Shown in pieces: positions 26,682 through 35,056 of a stretch of 64,000 nt of DNA. Position numbers and translations under genes: made by a program. The DNA lies in contig NZ_CP031219.1 in assembly GCF_003346775.1 (NCBI RefSeq), positions 1,178,001 through 1,242,000 of the forward strand, read 5' to 3'. Below the pieces are notes generated by a model. The model was not told where the DNA came from. It searched no databases and saw nothing but the letters and a program-made list of their open reading frames with translations. Each line of letters begins with the position of its first letter. The stretch's first letter is position 1. Source of the DNA: Malaciobacter mytili LMG 24559. GTDB taxonomy: Bacteria > Campylobacterota > Campylobacteria > Campylobacterales > Arcobacteraceae.

Positions 26682-28028
26682 ATGAAAACAGCAAGATTTA
26701 GTAGAATAGGTTTTATTCTTGCTGCAGTAGGCTCTGCAGTAGGATTAGGAAATATATGGAAATTTCCATATGTAACAGGTGAATATGGTGGTGGTGCATT
26801 TGTATTAGTATATTTAATTACAGCACTATTTATTGGTATTTTTGTTTTAATTGCAGAATTACTTATTGGTAAAATGGGTCAAAGTGATGCTGTTTCAATG
26901 TTTGAAAATCTTGCAACTAAGCATGGCAAGATATGGAAACTAGCAGGTTTTATTGTTGTTTTACCATTGATAATTCTTTCATATTATTCTGTAGTAATTG
27001 GATGGATTTTTCATTATATAGTAATTTCATTTAATAACTTACCAACTACTGTAAAAGAATCAACTGATAATTTTTTAACACTATTAACTGCGGATTATCA
27101 AACACAGCTTTTTTATCATACTGTAGTATTTGTAATAGTAACTGCTATTATTTTAAAAGGTATAAAAGATGGAATTGAAAAAATAAATAAAATTTTAATG
27201 CCATTACTTGGTGTTATTTTAGGTATTTTGTTTATTTATTCAATCAATATTGATAGTTTTTCAAATGCGGTACATTTTATGTTTGACCCAGATTTTTCAA
27301 AACTTAGTTCAACTGCTATTGTTGTTGCTATTGGGCAAGCATTTTATACATTATCTTTAGGTATGGGTATTATTATTACATATGCTGCTTCATTACCAAA
27401 ACAGTCAAATATTGTTAAATCATCTATGATTATTGCAGTTATTGATACTGTTGTTGCAATAGTTGCTGGATTAATTATCTTTACTTTATTATTTGATAAA
27501 GGTGCAGAATCAACAAAAGGTGCAGGATTAGTATTTATTTCATTGCCTTCTGTATTTTATGAATTTGGAAATGCAGGGCAATTTTTATCAATATTATTCT
27601 TTGTTGCAATTGCTTTTGCTGGACTTACTTCTGCAATTTCAATGATGGAACCAACAGTTTTATATCTAATTGAAAGATTTAAAATGACAAGAACTAAAGC
27701 TGCAATGATTTGTAGTCTTTTCTTTTATTTATTAGGAATAGTAACACTATTTTCAAATGTTAATGAATATTCAGAGATGTTAAAAGTTGGAGAAAAGAGT
27801 TTCTTTGACTGGGTTGATTTTGTATGTTCAACAATTTTAGTACCATTTGGTGGTATTTTAGTTGTGGTTTTTGTTGGATATTTTATGGATAAAGAAAAAA
27901 TCAATGAAGAACTTATTCCTTTAATGGGAAAAACTTTTGTAAAGATTTGGTTCTTTATGGTTAGATATATTATTCCTGTTGCACTTGTAGCAGTTATTTT
28001 AAATGAAACAGGTATTTTTAAATTCTAA
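26682..28028 (+). CDS. Sodium:neurotransmitter symporter (NSS/SNF) family transporter
   Basis: A 448-residue, ~11-helix transporter related to LeuT and bacterial MhsT/TnaT-type Na+-coupled amino acid carriers. The N-terminal SRIGFILAAVGSAVGLGNIWKFPY motif lines the sodium and substrate sites and is strongly conserved. ATG 26682 has AAGG six bases upstream; a TTG two codons earlier is an unlikely start. It has its own probable promoter in the 100-base gap after hypF and ends at a bidirectional terminator. No visible link to hydrogen metabolism; substrate not predictable. Confidence 0.92.
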   Translation: MKTARFSRIGFILAAVGSAVGLGNIWKFPYVTGEYGGGAFVLVYLITALFIGIFVLIAELLIGKMGQSDAVSMFENLATKHGKIWKLAGFIVVLPLIILSYYSVVIGWIFHYIVISFNNLPTTVKESTDNFLTLLTADYQTQLFYHTVVFVIVTAIILKGIKDGIEKINKILMPLLGVILGILFIYSINIDSFSNAVHFMFDPDFSKLSSTAIVVAIGQAFYTLSLGMGIIITYAASLPKQSNIVKSSMIIAVIDTVVAIVAGLIIFTLLFDKGAESTKGAGLVFISLPSVFYEFGNAGQFLSILFFVAIAFAGLTSAISMMEPTVLYLIERFKMTRTKAAMICSLFFYLLGIVTLFSNVNEYSEMLKVGEKSFFDWVDFVCSTILVPFGGILVVVFVGYFMDKEKINEELIPLMGKTFVKIWFFMVRYIIPVALVAVILNETGIFKF

Positions 28029-28047
28029 GAGCTTTTGCTCTTAGAAT
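28022..28047. terminator. Bidirectional terminator between NSS transporter and DUF3817 gene
   Basis: Perfect 11-bp stem ATTCTAAGAGC / GCTCTTAGAAT with loop TTTT, located between the two convergent stop codons. It overlaps the last bases of the plus-strand gene. T-rich flanks are short, so efficiency is uncertain. Confidence 0.65.
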
Positions 28048-28051
28048 AAAC

Positions 28052-28327
28052 TTATAAACTTTTGATTTTTCTTTCTATAACGATAGCTCCAAATGGAATT
28101 AGCGAATACACAAATAATTGAAAACCAAACCCTTTATCCCATTTATATTTAGAGATTGTTATAAATAAAGCAATTGCAAAAAAGATAAATAAAACTCCAT
28201 GTGCCATACCTACAATTTTTACAGGATATGGATTTTCTCCTAAATATTTAATTGGCATAGCAATAAATAAAAGTATTAAATAAGATAATCCCTCAATTAA
28301 TGAAATAATTCTAAAAGTATTTAACAT
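28052..28327 (-). CDS. DUF3817-family small membrane protein
   Basis: A 91-residue inner-membrane protein with three hydrophobic helices (residues ~6-24, ~40-60 and ~68-84). EGLSYLILLFIAMPIKY near the start and MAHGVLFIFFAIAL in the centre are the DUF3817 (YdzA-like) signature. Ends with a basic tail (ERKIKSL). Function unknown. Its ATG at 28327 has AAGGAAA upstream. Convergent with the NSS gene. Confidence 0.8.
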   Translation of the reverse strand: MLNTFRIISLIEGLSYLILLFIAMPIKYLGENPYPVKIVGMAHGVLFIFFAIALFITISKYKWDKGFGFQLFVYSLIPFGAIVIERKIKSL

Positions 28328-28630
28328 TTTTTTCCTTTAATAAAAGTTTGCGTATTATAGTGAAATTTCCTTTATATTATTTCTATGTCATTTCTATGTC
28401 ATTTTTTTATAAAAAAAATTATTTTCTTATAATTGCTATCTTATTGCTATGTTTTTTTGTTAATATAAAATATATACTTAATTTAAAATATTATGAAAAA
28501 ATTAAGTTATAGTATATAAAAAATTAATTTAACGCAATTTATAAGTTAAAAAAGTCATTTTAAAGTCTTTTATTTTATAAGTTAATCTTATAAAATAAGT
28601 TTTAGTAATGTATATTATAAGGGGAAATGT
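28328..28630. promoter_or_regulatory. Intergenic region before the chemoreceptor gene
   Basis: 303 bases without a gene. It holds the divergent promoters of the DUF3817 gene and the chemoreceptor. The 11-mer TTCTATGTCAT is repeated exactly in tandem at 28381-28391 and 28392-28402. Several TATAAT-like elements occur (for example TATATTATAAGG next to the chemoreceptor ribosome-binding site AGGGG). Confidence 0.5.
28381..28402 (+). repeat. Tandem 11-base direct repeat
   Basis: Two exact back-to-back copies of TTCTATGTCAT, with a degenerate TGCTATGTTTT about 40 bases on. One-turn periodicity is compatible with a transcription-factor site, but simple-sequence origin cannot be excluded. Confidence 0.45.
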
Positions 28631-31009
28631 ATGAACTTATTTAAAAACTTAAACATAAGGGCAAAGATATTATCAATAGTTATAACAACTGTATTAATTA
28701 TTGCTATTATTATTGCTATGAAAGCTATCTATTCAATTGAAGTTTTAACTCAAAAGAATATAGAAAACTATGAAAAAGAAGCCTATGCTCAAAAAGAGAT
28801 GGAATTAAGAAGCTATGTGTCAATGGCTGTTAAAAGTGTAAAAAGTTTCCATGAAAGAACATCAAAAGAGAAAATTCAAAAGCTTGTGGAAGAGGAGCTA
28901 AATAAAAATACAGATTTTTTATTTTCAATTATAAATGACCAATATGAAACTTATAAAAATAGATTATCAACAAATGAGTTAAAAGCGAAACTTATAGAAA
29001 TAGTTGAAGCTACAAAATTTGGTGAAGATGGATATTTTTTTATAAATGATTTTTCAAATAATATGGTTGCTCATCCAAATAAAAGTTTAGTTGGTAAAGA
29101 TTTTTCAAATGTAAAAGATAAAAATGGCGTATATTTTGTAAAAGAGATGACAAAAATAGTGGAAAAATCAAAAGAGGGGTTTATTTCATATGTTTTTAAT
29201 AAACCTGGAAGTACACAGTTAGAAACAAAAATTTCTTATGGAAGAATTTTTGCTCCATATAATTGGGTAATAGTAACAGGAAGATATTTAGATAATTTAG
29301 ATGAAGAGATGCAAAAAGCAGCTTTAAGAAATTTATCTGAAATGAGATACTCAAAAGATGGTTATTTTTGGGTAAATGATTCAAATTATGTTTTACTTAT
29401 GAATCCTAATAATCAAAAAAATATTGGGAAAAATATGAAAGAATCACTTGATTCAAATGGAAAAAAATATTTTCAAGAATTTGTACGAGTAGCAAAAGAG
29501 AAAAAAGAGGGACTTGTTAAATATTATAAAAATAAACCTGGTGAAAAAGTTGCTAAGCAAAAATTCTCATATATTGCTTATTTTGAACCTTGGGATTGGA
29601 TTGTTGGAACAGGAACATATATTGAAGATATTGAAAATAATATTGCTAAAATGATTGAGCGTTCAAATGAAGAGATAAATAGTGTAATTTTACAAATAAT
29701 AATAATCTCTATTATTGTAGTAGTTTTAGTTTCTTTAATTATTTCATATATTTCAAATAAGATTTTAGTTACTCCTATTGAAAACTTAAAAGAGGGACTT
29801 TTACAATTTTTTAAATTTTTAAATAATGAAACAACTGAGGTTAAACAATTAGAAGTATATGCAAATGATGAAATAGGGCATATGTCAAATGTAGTAAATG
29901 AAAATATTAAAAATACTAAAAGAGTAATTGAAGAAGATAAACAAGTAATTGCAGAAGTTTCTAATTTAGTTGAACATATAAGTTCAGGAGAATTATCTGG
30001 AAGAATAACAAAAACAAGCTCTAATCCTTCAATAAAAGAGTTAATCTTAGTATTTAATGATATGATGCAACATCTTCAAGATATAGTAAAACACTCTTTA
30101 AATGTCTTAAAAAAATATCAGCAAAATGATTTTAGAGTTGAAACAACTATGAAATGTAGTGGTGAAATTTGTGATTTAATGAATGGTATTAATGATTTAG
30201 GACATACAATTAGTGAAATGTTAGTTGAAAATAAAAGAAATGGTTTAACATTAAACGAATCAGCAAAAGTTTTACTTAGAAATGTTGATATTTTAAATAG
30301 TTCATCTCAAGAATCAGCTTCAAGCCTAGAAGAAACAGCAGCAGCTCTTGAAGAAATTACAGGAAATATTAGAGAAAATGTAAATCATATTCATACAATG
30401 AGTCAATATGCAAATGAGTTAAATAATTCTTCAAAACAAGGAAATGATTTAGCAACAAAAACTTCTGTATCTATGGATGAAATTGATTCTCAAGTTATGG
30501 CTATAAATGAAGCAATTACAGTAATTGATCAAATAGCTTTCCAAACAAATATTTTAAGTTTAAATGCAGCTGTTGAAGCAGCAACAGCAGGAGAAGCTGG
30601 AAAAGGGTTTGCTGTTGTTGCACAAGAGGTGAGAAATTTAGCTTCAAGAAGTGCAGATGCAGCAAAAGAGATAAAAGATTTAGTTGAACATGCAACTTTA
30701 AAAGCAAATGAAGGTAAAAATATTGCTGATGAGATGATAAAAGGATATTCATTATTAAATGAAAATATCTCAAAAACAATAATTTTAATAGAAGATGTTG
30801 CAAATGCAAGTAAAGAGCAGCAAGTTGGAATTGAGCAAATAAATGATGCTATTGCAGATTTAGATCAACAAACACAGAAAAATGCAAATGTTGCTATGAA
30901 AACTAAAGATATAGCTTCTCAAACATCTTCAATTTCTCAAAAAATTGTAGATAATGCTGATGCTAAAGAGTTTATAGGAAAAAATGAAGTAAAAGCTTTA
31001 AGCTTATAA
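28631..31009 (+). CDS. Methyl-accepting chemotaxis protein with two Cache domains
   Basis: 792-residue transmembrane receptor. A first membrane helix at ~13-33 is followed by two tandem single-Cache (sCache_2) modules, recognisable from the paired [20 protein letters not shown] and [19 protein letters not shown] stretches. A second helix (~355-375), HAMP, and a cytoplasmic signalling domain with [34 protein letters not shown] follow. There is no obvious C-terminal CheR-binding pentapeptide. Cache_2 modules bind small organic acids in characterised receptors, but the ligand here is unknown. It is placed inside the hydrogenase gene region; ends tail to tail, one base from the next gene. Confidence 0.93.
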   Translation: MNLFKNLNIRAKILSIVITTVLIIAIIIAMKAIYSIEVLTQKNIENYEKEAYAQKEMELRSYVSMAVKSVKSFHERTSKEKIQKLVEEELNKNTDFLFSIINDQYETYKNRLSTNELKAKLIEIVEATKFGEDGYFFINDFSNNMVAHPNKSLVGKDFSNVKDKNGVYFVKEMTKIVEKSKEGFISYVFNKPGSTQLETKISYGRIFAPYNWVIVTGRYLDNLDEEMQKAALRNLSEMRYSKDGYFWVNDSNYVLLMNPNNQKNIGKNMKESLDSNGKKYFQEFVRVAKEKKEGLVKYYKNKPGEKVAKQKFSYIAYFEPWDWIVGTGTYIEDIENNIAKMIERSNEEINSVILQIIIISIIVVVLVSLIISYISNKILVTPIENLKEGLLQFFKFLNNETTEVKQLEVYANDEIGHMSNVVNENIKNTKRVIEEDKQVIAEVSNLVEHISSGELSGRITKTSSNPSIKELILVFNDMMQHLQDIVKHSLNVLKKYQQNDFRVETTMKCSGEICDLMNGINDLGHTISEMLVENKRNGLTLNESAKVLLRNVDILNSSSQESASSLEETAAALEEITGNIRENVNHIHTMSQYANELNNSSKQGNDLATKTSVSMDEIDSQVMAINEAITVIDQIAFQTNILSLNAAVEAATAGEAGKGFAVVAQEVRNLASRSADAAKEIKDLVEHATLKANEGKNIADEMIKGYSLLNENISKTIILIEDVANASKEQQVGIEQINDAIADLDQQTQKNANVAMKTKDIASQTSSISQKIVDNADAKEFIGKNEVKALSL

Positions 31010-31010
31010 T

Positions 31011-31664
31011 TTATTTAAAATAGATATCTTTTAAGAGTGCTTTACAAATTGGCTTTGAAAAGTTATATTTGAATTCGCACTCTTTTAAGTAAAAAAAGAA
31101 ATTGTCTTTAGTAATCCCTTTATATTTTTTTAAATTTTCTCTTAAAAATCTCCAAAAATCTTTTAGTGGTGTTGTATATGAGTTTTGAGATTGTAATTTA
31201 TGCCATTTTAAATATCTTTCAAAGTTTTCATCTGGTTCTTGTAAAGGTAGCTTTGGAAGCGAAGGCATAAGCAGGGTATAAACTCTATTATTACAATAAA
31301 ACCCAATTATATTAATAGCATCATATAAACTTTTATGTCTTTTTTGTAGTTGCTTTTCATTAAAATAATAAAACTCTTCATATGAAGTGCTATCTTGAAT
31401 AGAAGTGTGATAAATATCTTCAAGATAATTTGCTATTAGTCTTCTAAAAATATCATATCTATTAGAAACAGTTCTATAATTAATTTGAAAATCATTTGAA
31501 ACTTGAAGTGCAGAGATGTCTTCACAAAAAGCCTCTATAATATTTATATCCAATTGTAATTTTTTTAAAGAGAATTTTTTATTGCAATCTTTGCATTTTC
31601 TATAGTTATCTTTTAAAATATATAAGGTTTTACTATTGCAATATGGGCAGTTTGTTACTTTCAT
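31011..31664 (-). CDS. IS1595/ISXO2-type transposase-like protein, probably domesticated
   Basis: 217 residues. An N-terminal zinc ribbon (CPYC-x16-CKDC) precedes a helix-turn-helix-like segment, as in IS1595-family transposases. The C-terminal part keeps their late signature (FWRFLRENLKKYKGITKDNFFFYLKECEFKYN), and GFYCNNRVYTLLMP resembles the usual central strand. The first catalytic D-E-(T/S)-Y region is replaced by DSTSYEEFYYF and no clear DDE/N set is visible. I saw no terminal inverted repeats or target duplication. The gene looks intact and compact, so it may now be a DNA-binding protein; it is divergent from hypB with a shared 117-base promoter region. Confidence 0.65.
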   Translation of the reverse strand: MKVTNCPYCNSKTLYILKDNYRKCKDCNKKFSLKKLQLDINIIEAFCEDISALQVSNDFQINYRTVSNRYDIFRRLIANYLEDIYHTSIQDSTSYEEFYYFNEKQLQKRHKSLYDAINIIGFYCNNRVYTLLMPSLPKLPLQEPDENFERYLKWHKLQSQNSYTTPLKDFWRFLRENLKKYKGITKDNFFFYLKECEFKYNFSKPICKALLKDIYFK

Positions 31665-31754
31665 ATAATTATTATATCAATTTTAGTTCAAAAAGTACAT
31701 AAGCGTTGAATGAAATTTCATAAATTTTAAGAAAAAATAAGTAAACTAATGAAA

Positions 31755-31769
31755 ATGAACAATTATTCA
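31755..31769. promoter_or_regulatory. Weak operator-like inverted repeat upstream of hypB
   Basis: ATGAACAATTATTCA has TGAA-N6-TTCA arms. It resembles the TetR-type sites at 9259, 12386, 18452 and 18519 but with different spacing, so it may be coincidental. It lies 13 bases before the hypB start. Confidence 0.2.
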
Positions 31770-31781
31770 GAAGGATAAACA

Positions 31782-32579
31782 ATGTGTAAAGATTGCGGTT
31801 GTAGTATAACAGACCATCACCATAGCCATGAGCATCATCATAACCATGAACATGGACATCATCATGAACATAATAGTGCAAGTCATCAAGCTGCACATGA
31901 GACTTTACATCATAACCCACAATTAAATGATAGTAAAACAATCTCTGTAATAAAAAAGATATTAGATAAAAATGACCATGAAGCAGGTCATAATAGAGCA
32001 CATTTTGATAGTCATAAAGTTTTAGGAATAAACTTAATGAGTAGCCCAGGAAGTGGAAAAACAACTCTATTAGAAAAATTAGCAAATATTGCTGATTTTA
32101 AATATGGTGTTGTAGAAGGTGATTTACAGACAAATAAAGATGCCGATAGATTAAACGCAAAAGGTATAAAAGCAGTACAAATACAAACAGGAAGTGCTTG
32201 TCACTTAGATGCTTTTATGGTGCATAAAGGTTTACATGATATGCCTTTAGAAGAGCTTGATGTATGCTTTGTTGAAAATGTTGGAAATCTTGTATGTCCT
32301 GCCTCTTATGATGTGGGAACTCACTTAAATATAGTATTGGTTTCTGTTCCAGAAGGTGAAGATAAAATAGCAAAATATCCAGTTATGTTTAGATGTGCTG
32401 ATTTAATTCTTTTTACAAAAACAGATTTGCTTCCTTATTTTGATTATGATATTGAAAAAGAAAAAGAAGTGGCAAGAAAATTAAAACCAAATGTTGATAT
32501 TTTAGAAGTAAGTACAAAAGATGAACAGACTTTAAAAGCAGTAGTTGAGTGGATAAATTTTAAAAGAAAGATGAGATAA
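31782..32579 (+). CDS. hypB: Hydrogenase nickel incorporation GTPase HypB
   Basis: 265 residues. The N-terminus MCKDCGC is the high-affinity nickel-binding CxxCGC motif, followed by a histidine-rich stretch (~20 His in residues 12-45) that can store nickel. The GTPase domain has SSPGSGKTTLLEKL (P-loop), GDLQTNKDADR, and FTKTDLLPY (NKxD position), with the metal-site C-H pair in GSACHLD. First gene of hypBCDE-hypX-hypA. Its ribosome-binding site is AGAAGGA. Confidence 0.97.
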   Translation: MCKDCGCSITDHHHSHEHHHNHEHGHHHEHNSASHQAAHETLHHNPQLNDSKTISVIKKILDKNDHEAGHNRAHFDSHKVLGINLMSSPGSGKTTLLEKLANIADFKYGVVEGDLQTNKDADRLNAKGIKAVQIQTGSACHLDAFMVHKGLHDMPLEELDVCFVENVGNLVCPASYDVGTHLNIVLVSVPEGEDKIAKYPVMFRCADLILFTKTDLLPYFDYDIEKEKEVARKLKPNVDILEVSTKDEQTLKAVVEWINFKRKMR

Positions 32580-32588
32580 GGAGTTTAA

Positions 32589-32870
32589 ATGTGTTTATCA
32601 ATCCCTTCTAAAATAAAAAGTATTGATAAAGAAAGCAATATTTGTACAGTTGATACTATGGGTATTGAAAGAAGTGCAAGTTTAGATTTAATTGACCAAG
32701 ATGTAAAAGTAGGAGACTATGTACTTATTCATATAGGTTTTGCTATGAATAAGATTGATGAAGAGGATGCAATTGAGTCTTTAAAATTGTATCAAGAGAT
32801 TATAGATAAGATGGAAGAAGAAGAGCGACAAGCTTTAATACAAGAGTCTGAAAATTGCCCAAAGAGTTAA
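32589..32870 (+). CDS. hypC: Hydrogenase maturation chaperone HypC
   Basis: 93 residues starting MCLSIPSKI, the family signature in which Cys2 (after Met removal) carries the Fe(CN)2CO unit with HypD and binds the large subunit precursor. A single copy serves all three hydrogenases in the window, unless another exists elsewhere. AGGAG precedes the ATG; one base separates its stop codon from the hypD start. Confidence 0.97.
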   Translation: MCLSIPSKIKSIDKESNICTVDTMGIERSASLDLIDQDVKVGDYVLIHIGFAMNKIDEEDAIESLKLYQEIIDKMEEEERQALIQESENCPKS

Positions 32871-32871
32871 T

Positions 32872-34017
32872 ATGCAGTTAGAATTAAAAGATTTGTATGA
32901 TGGTTTTAGGGATGCTAAAACTATTAAAGCATATAAAAAAATAATAGAAGAAGATGCAAAAAAACTAAATAGAACTATAAATATTATGGAGGTTTGTGGT
33001 GGTCATACTCATACTATTATGAAGTATGGAATCCCTCAACTTCTTCCTTCTAATATAAAATTTATTCACGGACCTGGATGTCCTGTATGTATTATGCCAA
33101 AAGAAAGAATTGACCATGCATATATTTTAAGTATGCAAGATGATGTTATTTTGGTAACTTTAGGGGATATGATAAAAGTACCTGGAAGTAATGGAAGCTT
33201 ACAAGATGCAAGAAGTAAAGGTGCAGATGTAAGATTTGTTTATTCTCCTATGGATTGTTTAAAAATAGCAAAAGAAAATCCTACTAAAAAAATAATCTTT
33301 TTTGCAATAGGATTTGAAACTACAACTCCTATGACTGCTGCACTACTTGATATAGTAATAAAACAAGAAATTAAAAATATTTTCTTTCATATAAATCATG
33401 TAACAGTTCCTGAAGTAATGCGTGAGTTAATTGATAGTAGAGATGAGCATGTAGATAGTTATAATCATAATATTGATGCTTTTTTAGGCCCTTCTCATGT
33501 AAGTGTTATTAGTGGAAGTAAAATCTATGAAGAGTTTCCAAAAAATTATAAAAAACCAGTGGTTGTTGCTGGATTTGAACCTGTTGATGTAATGCAAGCT
33601 ATTTCTATGATAGTAAAACAGTTTTGTGAAGATAGATGTGAACTTGAAATAGAGTATAAAAGACTTGTTACATATGAGGGAAATATAAAAGCTCAAGAGT
33701 TAATAAATAAATATTTTCAAAAGGTTTGTTTATTTAAATGGAGAGGTTTAGGAAATATAAAAGACTCAGGATTAAAACTAAAAGCAGAATATAGTAAATA
33801 TGATGCAGAAGTTATTTATAAAGAGATTTTACCAATCGAAGAGATAGAAGACCATAAACTTTGTATTTGTAGTGATATTTTAAGAGGTATGGCAAGTCCA
33901 ACAGACTGTACTATTTTTGGAACTGCCTGTAAACCAAATAAGCCAGTGGGTTCTTGTATGGTTTCTAGTGAAGGGGCTTGTGCTGCATATTATAAATATG
34001 GAAATCTTTTAAAATAA
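32872..34017 (+). CDS. hypD: Hydrogenase maturation protein HypD
   Basis: 381-residue [4Fe-4S] scaffold on which the Fe(CN)2CO group is assembled with HypC. MEVCGGHTHTIMKYG, GPGCPVCIMP and GFETTTPMTAALL are the conserved blocks, and the C-terminal FeS ligands lie in CSDILRGMASPTDC...GTACKPNKPVGSC. Cytoplasmic. Between hypC and hypE. Confidence 0.97.
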   Translation: MQLELKDLYDGFRDAKTIKAYKKIIEEDAKKLNRTINIMEVCGGHTHTIMKYGIPQLLPSNIKFIHGPGCPVCIMPKERIDHAYILSMQDDVILVTLGDMIKVPGSNGSLQDARSKGADVRFVYSPMDCLKIAKENPTKKIIFFAIGFETTTPMTAALLDIVIKQEIKNIFFHINHVTVPEVMRELIDSRDEHVDSYNHNIDAFLGPSHVSVISGSKIYEEFPKNYKKPVVVAGFEPVDVMQAISMIVKQFCEDRCELEIEYKRLVTYEGNIKAQELINKYFQKVCLFKWRGLGNIKDSGLKLKAEYSKYDAEVIYKEILPIEEIEDHKLCICSDILRGMASPTDCTIFGTACKPNKPVGSCMVSSEGACAAYYKYGNLLK

Positions 34018-34060
34018 TAACCTTGTAGTTAAAATTTAAAAATATATTATAGGAATATAG

Positions 34061-35056
34061 ATGAAAACAGTTACTTTAGCCCATGGAAATGGTGGAGCAG
34101 AAAATCAAGAGTTAATTTCAAAAGTTTTTTACAAAGCTTTTAAAAATGAAATTTTAACAAAAAGTGAAGATGCTGCTGTTATTGAAGATGGAAATTTAGC
34201 TTTTACTACTGATTCTTTTACAGTAAGTCCACTTTTTTTTAATGGAGCTGATATAGGAAAATTATCTATTTGTGGAACTTGCAATGATTTAGCTATGATG
34301 GGTGCAAAGCCTAAATATCTCACATGTTCAGTTATTATTGAAGAGGGCTTTGAAATTAAAAGCTTAGAAAAAATTGTAAAATCAATGAAAAATGAACTAG
34401 AAATAAATGGTGCAATTATTGTAAGTGGTGATACAAAGGTAGTGCCAAAAGGAAGTGTAGATAAAATCTTTATAAATACTACTGGTATTGGGCAAATTTT
34501 ACAAAAAGGAATTAGCTCAAACTTAATTTCTAGTGAAGATATAATAATAGTAAGTCGAGATATAGGATGTCATGGTGCAACTATTTTTGCAGCACGAGAA
34601 GGTATGGATATGAATAGTGATTTAAAAAGTGATTGTGCTTCTTTATACCCACAAATAAAAGCTTTAATTGAAGCTGGTATTAAAATAACTGCTTTAAGAG
34701 ATGCAACAAGAGGTGGAGTTAGTGCTGTTTTAAATGAATGGGCAAATCAATCTGATATTTGTATTGAAGTGCAAGAAGATAAAATACCCATATCAGATGA
34801 AGTAAAAGGTATTTGTGAATTACTTGGCTTTGAACCTATGAGTTTAGCAAATGAGGGGACTTTTGTAATGGCTATAAAAAAAGAAGAAGCTTTAAAAGCC
34901 TTAGAGGTTTTACAAAAATTCGAAAACTCAAATAATGCTTGTATTATTGGGGAAGTTACTCAACAATATCCTAAAAAAGTTGTATTAAATTCAGCTTGGG
35001 GAACAAAAAGGTTTTTAGAGTTACCAACTGGTGAACTTCTTCCTAGAATCTGCTAA
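34061..35056 (+). CDS. hypE: Hydrogenase maturation protein HypE (carbamoyl dehydratase)
   Basis: A 331-residue PurM-like ATPase that dehydrates the carbamoyl group received from HypF to a thiocyanate on its C-terminal cysteine. The protein ends PRIC, exactly the required C-terminal motif. LAHGNGGAENQELI near the N-terminus and DLAMMGAKP, GDTKVVP are ATP-site motifs. Overlaps hypX by one base (TAATG). Confidence 0.97.
   Translation: MKTVTLAHGNGGAENQELISKVFYKAFKNEILTKSEDAAVIEDGNLAFTTDSFTVSPLFFNGADIGKLSICGTCNDLAMMGAKPKYLTCSVIIEEGFEIKSLEKIVKSMKNELEINGAIIVSGDTKVVPKGSVDKIFINTTGIGQILQKGISSNLISSEDIIIVSRDIGCHGATIFAAREGMDMNSDLKSDCASLYPQIKALIEAGIKITALRDATRGGVSAVLNEWANQSDICIEVQEDKIPISDEVKGICELLGFEPMSLANEGTFVMAIKKEEALKALEVLQKFENSNNACIIGEVTQQYPKKVVLNSAWGTKRFLELPTGELLPRIC

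Noticed and set aside
31011-31664. Active insertion sequence
   Set aside because: No terminal inverted repeats or target duplication were seen and the catalytic block is not recognisable.
31672-32085. 137-codon minus-strand frame opposite hypB
   Set aside because: It is the shadow of the histidine-rich hypB N-terminus (His/Tyr-rich nonsense in the other frame) and has no ribosome-binding site.
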